Positions 5,872 to 12,547 of a DNA stretch of 12,547 bases are shown here, one piece after another. This DNA comes from Candidatus Binatia bacterium (GTDB lineage Bacteria; Desulfobacterota_B; Binatia; UBA9968): positions 1-12,547 of the forward strand of contig JAICHC010000019.1 of NCBI GenBank assembly GCA_025922795.1. The letters run 5' to 3'. The position numbers and the translations under genes were made by a program. The stretch's first letter is position 1; each line of letters starts with the position of its first letter. Below the pieces are notes generated by a model that saw only the letters and a list, made by a program, of their open reading frames with translations, was not told the DNA's origin and searched no databases.

Positions 5872-6912
5872 ATGAATCTCCAAGAGTTCCATTACGAGCT
5901 GCCGCGATCGCTGATCGCGGCATTCCCGACCCGCGAGCGCGAAGCCTCACGTTTGCTGGTGCTGCGGCGCCAAACCGGCGAGATCGTCCACACCCTGTTT
6001 GCCAAGCTGGGTGATTTTCTCGATCGCGGCGATTTGCTCGTGCTCAACGACACCAAAGTGTTTCCGGCGCGTTTGAACGGTACAAAGTCGAGCGGCGGTC
6101 GGGTGGAGGTGTTGGTGCTGGAGAGTTTTTCTGAAGCGGCCCGAAGCTTGTGGATAGCCCTGGTCGAGGGCGGTAAGAAACCGGCTGTCGGCAGTTGGAT
6201 TCGTTTCGGGGCGACGATGAGCGCCGAGGTCATCGGCGACTTGCGAGGCGGCCGCTTCGCCCTCGAGTTTTATCACGAGGGCGATTTCAGCGCGCAGCTC
6301 GAAGCGCTCGGCGAGCCGCCGTTGCCGCCTTACGTGCGGCGGCAACGCGGTACCCAAGATTTGGACCGCGAACGTTATCAGACGGTTTACGCGACAAAGT
6401 CCGGAGCGATTGCGGCGCCCACTGCGGGTTTCCATTTCACCCGAGAGTTATTTGACAAACTTTCGGCGCAAGGAATCGAACGGACGCTTTTGACCCTGCA
6501 TGTCGGGCCGGGTACGTTTCAGCCTGTACGCGCGAGCGCCATCGAAAACCATCGCATGGAAGGCGAACGTTATAGGCTCAGCGCCGAATGCGCAGAAAAA
6601 ATCAATCGCGCAAAGCAGGCCGGCCAACGGGTCGTGGCTGTCGGATCCACCAGCACGCGCACTCTGGAATGGATCGCACTAAAAAGAACAAAGATCGTTG
6701 CCGACGAGGGAATCACGCATCTATATATCCGCCCGGGCGATCCTTTTCGTGTGCTCGACGCATTGATCACGAACTTGCATCTACCGGCCTCGACGCCCTT
6801 AATTCTTGTCGCTGCCTTTGCCGGCTTGGATCTTGTCCGTCGCGCCTACCGTGAGGCAATTGAGCAAGAGTATCGGTTCTATAGTTATGGCGACGCGATG
6901 CTGATCCTATAG
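5872..6912 (+). CDS. queA: S-adenosylmethionine:tRNA ribosyltransferase-isomerase
   Basis: QueA transfers and rearranges the ribosyl part of S-adenosylmethionine onto preQ1-modified tRNA, forming epoxyqueuosine at the wobble base of tRNAs with GUN anticodons. The protein is 346 residues, close to the usual 340-360. Family motifs run the full length: FHYELPRSLIAAFP at the start, LLVLNDTKVFPARL (55-68), LPPYVRR (151-157), YQTVYATKSGAIAAPTAGFH (169-188), LHVGPGTFQPVR (209-220), VGSTSTRTLEW (257-267), ITHLYIRPG (281-289), NLHLPASTPL (301-310) and YRFYSYGDAMLIL at the end. The ATG at 5872 begins exactly where the family begins, although no Shine-Dalgarno sequence is visible before it. A perfect 10-bp hairpin lies within codons 10-17. 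tgt follows after about 100 bases and acts one step earlier in the same pathway. Confidence 0.97.
   Translation: MNLQEFHYELPRSLIAAFPTREREASRLLVLRRQTGEIVHTLFAKLGDFLDRGDLLVLNDTKVFPARLNGTKSSGGRVEVLVLESFSEAARSLWIALVEGGKKPAVGSWIRFGATMSAEVIGDLRGGRFALEFYHEGDFSAQLEALGEPPLPPYVRRQRGTQDLDRERYQTVYATKSGAIAAPTAGFHFTRELFDKLSAQGIERTLLTLHVGPGTFQPVRASAIENHRMEGERYRLSAECAEKINRAKQAGQRVVAVGSTSTRTLEWIALKRTKIVADEGITHLYIRPGDPFRVLDALITNLHLPASTPLILVAAFAGLDLVRRAYREAIEQEYRFYSYGDAMLIL
5900..5922 (+). repeat. Perfect 10-bp inverted repeat inside the start of queA
   Basis: TGCCGCGATC (5900-5909) and GATCGCGGCA (5913-5922) are exact reverse complements separated by the 3 bases GCT. In RNA this would be a strong GC-rich hairpin beginning 28 bases after the start-codon A; in DNA it is a symmetric site. 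It encodes conserved-type residues (LPRSLIAAF), so codon choice alone could have produced it. The pairing is seen directly; any function is inference. Confidence 0.6.
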
Positions 6913-7016
6913 AATCTTGGTTTTTGAATTATCGATATTCGATTTCAGATAGCAAAACGGATCTCCTGGCCAGCAAGCTTGTACGGACAATCAACATCCA
7001 GATAGAAAATCGAGAC

Positions 7017-8126
7017 ATGCCCGATCATTTCACGGTTCTCAAGGAGGATTCTTCGACTGAAGCGCGTCTCGGCTGCTTGGTTACTGCGCACGGCGAAATT
7101 CAGACGCCCTGTTTCATGCCGGTTGGGACGCAGGGAACCGTGAAGGCGATCTTGCCGCGCGATTTGAAAGAAATAGGTTGTCAGATTTTGCTCGCCAACA
7201 CCTATCATCTTTATCTGCGGCCGGGCCATGATCTGATCCGCGAAATGGGGGGCTTACATCGCTTTATGGGCTGGGACCGGCCGATTTTGACTGACAGCGG
7301 CGGTTATCAGGTGTTCAGTTTGGGGGCGATACGAAAGATCACCGATGACGGGGTGCAATTTCAGTCGCACTTGGACGGCTCGTCTCATCTGCTCACGCCG
7401 GAGAAAGCGGTGGAAATCCAAGAAGCGCTGGGCAGCGATATTGCCATGGTGCTCGATGAGTGCATCCCGGCCGACGCGGCGCGCGCTTACGTTCAGGACT
7501 CGACCGAGCGGACGGTGCGGTGGGCTCGACGAAGTTTGCGCGCGCGCGGTAAATCGCATCAATGGATGTTTGGTATTATCCAAGGCGGATTATTCGAGGA
7601 TCTACGACAGCGCTGCGTCGAGGACATGACACAGCTGCCATTTGAGGGATTCGCCGTCGGCGGCCTGGGTGTCGGCGAAAGCGAGGCGCAGCTAAACGCT
7701 ATCGGCAGTTTCACGGCCGGTTTATTGCCGGCCGATCGTCCCCGCTACTTGATGGGCGTGGGGCGGCCTCAAAACGTGATCACCGCCGTGCGCGCCGGTT
7801 TCGACATGTTCGACTGCGTCATTCCGACCCGCAACGCGCGCAATGGCACACTGTATACATCGACGGGCAAGTTGAACATCAAGCGCGCCGAGTTCGCGGC
7901 CGATCGGCGTCCGCTCGACGAGGCTTGCGATTGTTATTGCTGCGTCAATTTTTCGCGCGCCTACTTGCGCCATTTGTACATGGCGGGCGAGATTCTGTCG
8001 TCGCAGCTAAATAGTTTGCACAATCTTTACTTTTACCACCGGCTCATGGATAAGTGTCGGGAGGCGATTCGCGCCGGCGGTAGCGGGCGCTGGTCACAAA
8101 TTTACGCCAACTTAGAGGCGACGTGA
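7017..8126 (+). CDS. tgt: tRNA-guanine transglycosylase (queuine/preQ1 tRNA-ribosyltransferase)
   Basis: Bacterial Tgt swaps guanine 34 for preQ1 in tRNAs for Asp, Asn, His and Tyr; QueA then acts on the product. From ATG 7017 the protein is 369 residues, against 375 in E. coli. Motifs are TPCFMPVGTQGTVK, LLANTYHLYLRPG, ILTDSGGYQVFSL with the catalytic Asp93, FGIIQGG, GGLGVGE, and FDCVIPTRNARNG with nucleophile Asp266. The zinc site is formed by Cys304, Cys306, Cys309 (CDCYCC) and His335 (SLHN). These sit two residues from the E. coli positions. The frame is open upstream to a TTG at 6924, but those 31 extra codons do not resemble the family, so ATG 7017 is preferred even though its ribosome binding site is weak. 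The segment after VLDECIPADA differs somewhat from the common form but is intact. yajC follows after 21 bases. Confidence 0.97.
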   Translation: MPDHFTVLKEDSSTEARLGCLVTAHGEIQTPCFMPVGTQGTVKAILPRDLKEIGCQILLANTYHLYLRPGHDLIREMGGLHRFMGWDRPILTDSGGYQVFSLGAIRKITDDGVQFQSHLDGSSHLLTPEKAVEIQEALGSDIAMVLDECIPADAARAYVQDSTERTVRWARRSLRARGKSHQWMFGIIQGGLFEDLRQRCVEDMTQLPFEGFAVGGLGVGESEAQLNAIGSFTAGLLPADRPRYLMGVGRPQNVITAVRAGFDMFDCVIPTRNARNGTLYTSTGKLNIKRAEFAADRRPLDEACDCYCCVNFSRAYLRHLYMAGEILSSQLNSLHNLYFYHRLMDKCREAIRAGGSGRWSQIYANLEAT

Positions 8127-8137
8127 ATCGACGGATT

Positions 8138-8145
8138 AGGAGGAG
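8138..8145 (+). promoter_or_regulatory. Ribosome binding site of yajC
   Basis: AGGAGGAG ends 2 bases before the ATG at 8148; its first half (AGGAG, 8138-8142) is at a more usual 5-base distance. It supports 8148 as the yajC start and suggests high translation of this small membrane protein compared with tgt. Confidence 0.7.
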
Positions 8146-8147
8146 CT

Positions 8148-8483
8148 ATGGTCGATATTGCTTACGCGCAAGCGGCGCCTGGAGCCGGCGGGCCGGGACC
8201 GCTTGTCACGATACTGCCGTTCATTCTTATCTTCGTGATTATGTATTTCATGGTGATCCGCCCGCAGCAGAAAAAGTCGCGGGAGCATCAAGACATGCTG
8301 CGCAAGCTAAAGCGCAACGATGAGGTGATGACCTCTGGCGGAATTTACGGTAAGGTGATTGATTTGAAGGAAACAGTAGTGACGGTGGAGGTTGCGCCGA
8401 ACGTGAGAATCCGCGTTCACCGGCCTCAGATCGCAGCTGTTCTCACCGCTGAAAAAGCAGCAGCCAAGGAAGGAAAGGATTAG
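8148..8483 (+). CDS. yajC: Sec translocase accessory subunit YajC
   Basis: YajC is a small single-span inner-membrane protein that binds the SecD-SecF complex. The protein is 111 residues, the usual size. A short periplasmic N-terminus rich in Ala, Gly and Pro leads into one membrane span (about 19-37, LVTILPFILIFVIMYFMVI). This is followed by the family signature RPQQKK (38-43) and a cytoplasmic domain with MLRKLKRNDEVMTSGGIYGKV, VTVEVAPNVRIRVHR and an Ala/Lys-rich tail. The gene lies between tgt and secD, its standard position; secD starts 4 bases after the stop. Confidence 0.96.
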   Translation: MVDIAYAQAAPGAGGPGPLVTILPFILIFVIMYFMVIRPQQKKSREHQDMLRKLKRNDEVMTSGGIYGKVIDLKETVVTVEVAPNVRIRVHRPQIAAVLTAEKAAAKEGKD

Positions 8484-8487
8484 CTGA

Positions 8488-10086
8488 ATGCGGCAAAACG
8501 TTCGGGCGCGGCTCGTTCTGTTCACTCTTTTGACCGTCGCCTCACTGGTTTATTTGGTTCCGACTTTCGTCGACCCACTGACAGAGCGTTGGAGCACGTT
8601 CCTGCCGGCGTATAAGATCCAGCGTGGGCTGGATCTTCAGGGCGGCACTGATTTGGTTCTCGAAGTGAAGGTCGATAAGGCGATCGAAAACAACGTGGAA
8701 CGGCTACGCGCGGATCTAACCCGCATTCTGCGTGAAAAGGGTGTTTCGGGTGTCACGGTAGAAAGAGAGGGCATCCAGTTGTACGTCAGGGCGCCGGCGG
8801 CGAGCACCGAGCCAGTACGGGGAATTCTCAATAGCGAATTCGGCAACTTAGTTGAAGCCAAGACGCCGCAGACGGGCGCCGGCACCATGGAATTCTACCG
8901 CACGTTGAGCAAAGAAGAGATTCGCTCGCTGCGAGATTACGCAGTAGACCAGACCTTGGAGACAATTCGTAACCGAATCGATCAATTCGGCGTCAGTGAA
9001 CCGATTATCCAGCGTCACGGCGAGAATAACATTCTAGTTCAGCTGCCGGGCATTCAAGACCCTGAACGTGCCAAGGAAATCATTGGCAAGACCGCGCTCT
9101 TGGAATTCAAGCTGGTCGACGAGAGCTCCAGCGTTGAGGATGCAATTAAAAGCGGTCCCCCGCCGGGTCGTCAGGTGCTTTACGGCCAGCCGGTAAGAGG
9201 AGAGGGAATCGGAACTGAAAAGGAAGCCTACGTGCTCGAGTCGCGCGCGCTGTTGACCGGCGAATATATTCAGGATGCGCGGGTGCGGCCGGCAGAGCAG
9301 CTGCAGGGAGCCTCGGTGGAGTTGGTTCTGAATGCAACCGGAGCGCGGCTGTTCGAACAAATCACCGCTGCGAACGTCAAGCGGCGCCTCGCGATCGTTC
9401 TCGATGACCGCGTCTATTCCGCGCCGGTGATTCAGGAGCGCATCGCCGGGGGGAGAGCGTCGATCACCGGAAATTTCGATCTCAAAGAGGCACGCGATCT
9501 CGCGATTGTGTTGCGCGCGGGCGCTTTGCCGGCGCCGGTCGAGATCGTCGAAGAGCGAACCGTCGGACCGTCGCTGGGTAAAGATTCGATCCGACAAGGA
9601 GTCACCTCCTTCATCGTCGGCGGCGTGCTTGTGATCGTATTCATGATCGCCTACTACAAGCAAGCGGGATTGGTCGCGGTCGTGGCGGTCGTGCTCAATG
9701 TCCTTTACATGTTGGCGACGCTTGCCGGGTTTCAAGCCGTTTTGACGTTGCCGGGCATCGCCGGCATCGTGCTCACCGTGGGCATGGCAGTCGATGCCAA
9801 CGTTTTGATCAATGAACGGATCCGTGAAGAGTTGCGAGCGGGACGGGCCGTGCGATCGGCGATAGAAGCGGGTTACAAGAATGCCTTGCCGGCGATTCTG
9901 GACTCCAACATCACGACCTTTCTTTCCGGTGTCATTCTCTTTCAATTCGGCACCGGGCCGATCAAGGGTTTCGCGGTAACGCTTTGCGTCGGCATTTTGA
10001 CCACTATCATCACCGCGGTTTACCTGACGCGCATCTATTACGATTATCGAATCGCTTCCCGGAAACTCGAGCGCATCAGCATCTGA
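8488..10086 (+). CDS. secD: Protein translocase subunit SecD
   Basis: SecD pairs with SecF in the inner membrane and uses the proton motive force to pull secreted proteins out of the SecYEG channel. The protein is 532 residues, shorter than E. coli SecD (615) but normal for many other phyla. TM1 is about 9-27. The periplasmic P1 region follows with IQRGLDLQGGTDLVLEV (44-60), RNRIDQFGVSEPIIQR (161-176), LVQLPGIQDPERAKEIIGKTA, and a base segment VLDDRVYSAPVIQERI (304-319) then LRAGALPAPVEIVEER. The remaining five spans lie between about 374 and 515, including the conserved VGMAVDANVLINERIREEL (431-449), whose Asp436 is the expected proton-relay residue. AAAGGA (8474-8479) is at good distance from ATG 8488. 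secF begins 6 bases after the stop, so the two are coupled. Confidence 0.97.
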   Translation: MRQNVRARLVLFTLLTVASLVYLVPTFVDPLTERWSTFLPAYKIQRGLDLQGGTDLVLEVKVDKAIENNVERLRADLTRILREKGVSGVTVEREGIQLYVRAPAASTEPVRGILNSEFGNLVEAKTPQTGAGTMEFYRTLSKEEIRSLRDYAVDQTLETIRNRIDQFGVSEPIIQRHGENNILVQLPGIQDPERAKEIIGKTALLEFKLVDESSSVEDAIKSGPPPGRQVLYGQPVRGEGIGTEKEAYVLESRALLTGEYIQDARVRPAEQLQGASVELVLNATGARLFEQITAANVKRRLAIVLDDRVYSAPVIQERIAGGRASITGNFDLKEARDLAIVLRAGALPAPVEIVEERTVGPSLGKDSIRQGVTSFIVGGVLVIVFMIAYYKQAGLVAVVAVVLNVLYMLATLAGFQAVLTLPGIAGIVLTVGMAVDANVLINERIREELRAGRAVRSAIEAGYKNALPAILDSNITTFLSGVILFQFGTGPIKGFAVTLCVGILTTIITAVYLTRIYYDYRIASRKLERISI

Positions 10087-10092
10087 GAGGCA

Positions 10093-11022
10093 ATGATGGA
10101 ACTGATCAAGCCGGGAACAAAGTTTCAATTCACGCGTTATCGCAAGATCGCATTTGTACTTTCAACCTTCGTCAACGTCGCAGTGCTGCTGGCGCTGTTT
10201 ATTAAAGGACCCAATCTCGGGGTCGACTTCGCGGGCGGCACGATGGTTCATCTAAAATTCCCCCAAGCCGTGACCATCGCGGAGATACGCCAGGCGCTCG
10301 ACCGGATTAACCTCACCGGCGGTGTGGTGCAGGATTTTGGCGAACCGGGCCAGAATGAATTTCTTATCCGTTTGGACAAGACCTCCGTCGAGTTGGGCGC
10401 GCTCGGCGAACAAGTTCGCAAGGGGCTTGTTGAGCAGTTCGGGGCGGAGAAGTTTGAGGTGCGCAGGATCGAGTCGGTCGGGCCGCAGATCGGCGAAGAG
10501 TTACGCTTCCGCGGCACCATGTCCGTCATCGTCGCAACGATCATGATGGGAATTTATATATGGATCCGATTTGGTTCAGCCTTCGGGTCAAAATTCGGTC
10601 TTCTTTTCGGCACCGGCGCCGTCGTCGCTTTAATCCACGATGTTTTAATCACCGTCGGCGCGCTGATGCTGGCAAACTATGAGTTCGATCTCACCGTCGT
10701 CGCGGCGCTGTTGACGATCGTCGGGTTTTCGGTCAATGACACCGTGGTCATCTGCGACCGCATCCGTGAAAATCTCCGCAAGATCAAGCGCGAAACACTC
10801 GAGAGCATTATCAACATCAGCATCAACGAGACGTTGAGCCGGACGCTGATCACGACCAGTACGGCGTTGATGGTGCTCGCTTCGCTGTATTTCTTAGGCG
10901 GCCATGTCATCAAACCGTTCGCCTTTTCACTGTTGGTGGGATTCATCTCCGGTGTCTATTCGACGATCTTTATCGCCAGTCCGGTGATCCTGCTGTGGGA
11001 AAAAAGAGCGTTTAAGAAATAG
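10093..11022 (+). CDS. secF: Protein translocase subunit SecF
   Basis: SecF is the partner of SecD in proton-driven protein export. The protein is 309 residues, a typical length. TM1 is about 19-37. The periplasmic domain starts with LGVDFAGGTMVHLKF (42-56) and contains VRRIESVGPQIGEEL (123-137). Five further spans follow between about 143 and 303, with LIHDVLITVGAL (180-191), VGFSVNDTVVICDRIRENL (210-228), ISINETLSRTLITTSTAL (242-259) and LVGFISGVYSTIFIASPV (281-298). Two adjacent ATG codons (10093 and 10096) are possible starts; GAGAGG at 10085-10090 is better spaced for the second, which would shorten the protein by one residue. Downstream, about 96 bases separate it from recJ, with no terminator seen. 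Confidence 0.97.
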   Translation: MMELIKPGTKFQFTRYRKIAFVLSTFVNVAVLLALFIKGPNLGVDFAGGTMVHLKFPQAVTIAEIRQALDRINLTGGVVQDFGEPGQNEFLIRLDKTSVELGALGEQVRKGLVEQFGAEKFEVRRIESVGPQIGEELRFRGTMSVIVATIMMGIYIWIRFGSAFGSKFGLLFGTGAVVALIHDVLITVGALMLANYEFDLTVVAALLTIVGFSVNDTVVICDRIRENLRKIKRETLESIINISINETLSRTLITTSTALMVLASLYFLGGHVIKPFAFSLLVGFISGVYSTIFIASPVILLWEKRAFKK

Positions 11023-11080
11023 CCGCAGCGCCAGCGCCGAACCCAACTTTCAAAGTGGCTCATGCGCGAGAGCTGAAGGT

Positions 11081-11113
11081 ATGTCTAACTCCGTGATTCG
11101 TTCGTCGCTATAG
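11081..11113 (+). other. Possible 10-codon upstream ORF before recJ
   Basis: ATG at 11081 opens a short frame encoding MSNSVIRSSL and stopping at TAG 11111-11113, 5 bases before the recJ ATG. GAAGG (11075-11079) lies just before it, though too close for a good ribosome binding site. recJ itself has no clear Shine-Dalgarno sequence, so re-initiation after this frame is conceivable. It may equally be chance. Confidence 0.2.
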
Positions 11114-11118
11114 CATCA

Positions 11119-12547
11119 ATGCCGAAGGGTCTGCAGAAACGCTGGGTTGTCAAACAAGTCGATTCACAATCCGTCCTTCGTCAAGCCGATCAGCTCGCGA
11201 TCTCGCCCTTGCTGGCACGCATTTTAATTTTGCGCGGCTTCACCGATGAGCTTACCGCCCGCCGCTATCTTTCCTCGACTTTGCGCGCCGACCTGCCATC
11301 GCCGTTCGAGATGGCCGGGATGGAACCGGCGGTGCGGCGGGTCGTGGCGGCGATCAGAAATCAGGAGCAAATCGCCATCTGGGGCGACTACGACGTAGAC
11401 GGAACGACCGGCGCATCCGTTCTGGTCTCCTTTCTTCGCGAGATTGGCGCCGAGCCGATTTACTACATACCGCACCGCGTCGAGGAAGGCTATGGCCTCA
11501 ACGTCGATGGATTGCGCCGGCTCCGAGCACGGGGCGTGGGTCTGGTGGTTACCGTCGATTGCGGCATCTCCAATGCGGAAGAAGTGAGGGCGGCGAGCGA
11601 GATGGGACTCGATCTCGTCGTCGTTGATCACCACCAGCCGCCCGACGAGTTGCCTCCGGCCGTGGCCGTGATCAATCCCCATCGCAAGGACTGTCTTTTT
11701 CCGGATAAGGGGCTGTGCGCGGCGGGATTGGCCTTTTACCTGGTGATCGGATTACGTGCCAGGCTGCGCGACGAGGGCTGGTTCGGGCGCTCGGCCCATC
11801 CTGACATACGCCGCTATCTGGATATCGTGACTCTCGGCACGATTGCGGACATGGTGCCGCTTAGAGGCGTCAATCGTACGTTAATTCGACGCGGGCTGAG
11901 TCAGCTTGGCGTTTCGACCCGGCCCGGTGTCGTGGCGCTCAAACAAGTTTCGAGCATTGCCGCCGGCGAAGTTAGCGCCGGTCAAGTCGGTTTTCGCTTG
12001 GGGCCGCGTATCAATGCCGCAGGACGGGTCGACTACGGCATCAAAGTTGTCGAGCTATTAACGACGGATTCGCCGGACGTCGCGCTGCGCATCGCCCACG
12101 AGCTCGATGCCCACAACAGCGAACGACGCGCCATCGAGGCAGTCGTGCTCGAGCAAGCCATGACGCAAGCGGCCATCGCTATGGAGAGCAGCGCGCGGTA
12201 TTCGCTGGTGCTTGCCGGCGCGGATTGGCATCCGGGCGTGCTCGGCATCGTCGCCTCGCGCATCGTCGAGAAATACTATCGACCGACCGTGGTCATCGCT
12301 CTTAACGGCGGCGCCGGCAAAGGCTCGGCGCGTAGCATTCGCGGCTTTCACATGGTCGAGGGATTTCGCCGCTGCGCCGCCCACCTGGAAAAATTCGGCG
12401 GCCACGAATATGCCGGCGGCTTGTCGATCAACGCCGATAGGCTGGAGTTATTCGCCGAATCCTTCGAAACTTGTGCACGGCAAGCGCTCTCACAAGAAGA
12501 CCTGCTGCCGCTGCTCGAAATGGATGCGCAACTAAACTTCCCGGAGA
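11119..12547 (+). CDS. recJ: Single-stranded-DNA-specific exonuclease RecJ, 3' end cut by window edge
   Basis: RecJ is a DHH-family 5'-3' exonuclease acting on single-stranded DNA in RecFOR recombination, base-excision and mismatch repair. From ATG 11119, 476 residues are visible of an expected 560-600. The DHH domain shows IWGDYDVDGTTGAS (87-100, motif I), VTVDCGIS (144-151), LVVVDHHQPPDELP (166-179, the DHH motif), INPHRKDC, LCAAGLAFYL and LDIVTLGTIADMVPL (234-248). RLGPRINAAGRVD (293-305) links to the DHHA1 domain, with ADWHPGVLGIVASRIVEKYYRP (368-389), GKGSARSIRGF (400-410) and FGGHEYAGGLSI (426-437). The metal-binding Asp and His residues of the motifs are all present. Most of the OB-fold C-terminal part lies beyond the edge. 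No good ribosome binding site is seen before the start, but RWVV near the N-terminus fits typical RecJ beginnings. Position after secF is a recurrent arrangement in several phyla. Confidence 0.96.
   Translation, partial: MPKGLQKRWVVKQVDSQSVLRQADQLAISPLLARILILRGFTDELTARRYLSSTLRADLPSPFEMAGMEPAVRRVVAAIRNQEQIAIWGDYDVDGTTGASVLVSFLREIGAEPIYYIPHRVEEGYGLNVDGLRRLRARGVGLVVTVDCGISNAEEVRAASEMGLDLVVVDHHQPPDELPPAVAVINPHRKDCLFPDKGLCAAGLAFYLVIGLRARLRDEGWFGRSAHPDIRRYLDIVTLGTIADMVPLRGVNRTLIRRGLSQLGVSTRPGVVALKQVSSIAAGEVSAGQVGFRLGPRINAAGRVDYGIKVVELLTTDSPDVALRIAHELDAHNSERRAIEAVVLEQAMTQAAIAMESSARYSLVLAGADWHPGVLGIVASRIVEKYYRPTVVIALNGGAGKGSARSIRGFHMVEGFRRCAAHLEKFGGHEYAGGLSINADRLELFAESFETCARQALSQEDLLPLLEMDAQLNFPE

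Noticed and set aside
5901..5912. GCGATCGC-type octamer as a highly repeated genomic element like cyanobacterial HIP1
   Set aside because: The exact octamer was noticed only here; the many GATCG strings elsewhere are explained by frequent ATC and GAT codons in GC-rich genes.
6924..7016. A 31-residue N-terminal extension of Tgt from TTG
   Set aside because: The Tgt family starts close to ATG 7017 and zinc and catalytic residues then fall two positions from those of E. coli; the upstream residues look random.
9034..10128. A 364-residue minus-strand open frame
   Set aside because: It lies opposite secD and the start of secF, both full of family motifs. Its product is rich in Arg, Asp and His, as expected from antisense reading of GC-rich coding DNA.
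11023..11060. A Rho-independent terminator after secF
   Set aside because: GC-rich sequence is present but there is no stem of useful length followed by a T-run, and the ACTTT/AAAGT dyad has a single-base centre that cannot form an RNA loop.
11224..11682. A 152-residue minus-strand open frame opposite recJ
   Set aside because: The plus strand carries the RecJ DHH motifs without interruption here, and the minus product has no recognisable domain.
1..12547. CRISPR arrays, tRNA or rRNA genes, insertion sequences, toxin-antitoxin or defence genes
   Set aside because: No spaced direct repeats, tRNA-like folds, transposase motifs or defence-type domains were seen; all large plus-strand frames are explained by housekeeping families apart from DUF4416.

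Overview
The window reads as core chromosome of a Gram-negative bacterium, GC-rich (high 50s percent by eye), coding almost wall to wall. Double-membrane biology is shown by an MlaA outer-membrane lipid-asymmetry protein. A DUF4416 protein, a family-4 (4Fe-4S) uracil-DNA glycosylase, an NfeD-slipin pair and a secF-recJ junction together suggest a deltaproteobacterium-like lineage in the broad sense (Desulfobacterota, Binatota, Tectomicrobia or similar). That placement is inference from gene content and cannot be fixed from this sequence alone.

Left part (1-1135): mlaA lies on the minus strand and runs off the left edge. It is divergent from everything else. A 332-base intergenic region (804-1135) separates it from coaBC and holds two candidate plus-strand promoters, an imperfect operator-like dyad and a possibly long coaBC leader.

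Middle part (1136-5780), all plus strand: coaBC (coenzyme A synthesis) is followed after 1 base by a DUF4416 gene of unknown function. After a 93-base gap with a weak promoter candidate comes a family-4 uracil-DNA glycosylase gene. Its end overlaps the start of a long-form NfeD membrane serine protease gene by 14 bases. The slipin (SPFH) gene follows, with a very strong ribosome binding site. The NfeD-slipin pair is a classic membrane-protease and scaffold partnership.

Right part (5781-12547), all plus strand: queA and tgt (tRNA queuosine modification), then yajC-secD-secF (the ancillary Sec translocase complex), then recJ (single-strand 5'-3' exonuclease), which is cut by the right edge. The queA-tgt-yajC-secD-secF order is an old, widely conserved cluster. 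It joins tRNA modification, protein export and DNA repair by position rather than by known function.

I saw no tRNA, rRNA, CRISPR array, insertion sequence, toxin-antitoxin or phage gene, and no convincing Rho-independent terminator. I do not see a convincing undescribed system. The points most worth a second look are the apparently non-lipidated MlaA, the DUF4416 gene tightly coupled to coaBC, the long coaBC leader, and a perfect 10-bp hairpin just inside queA.
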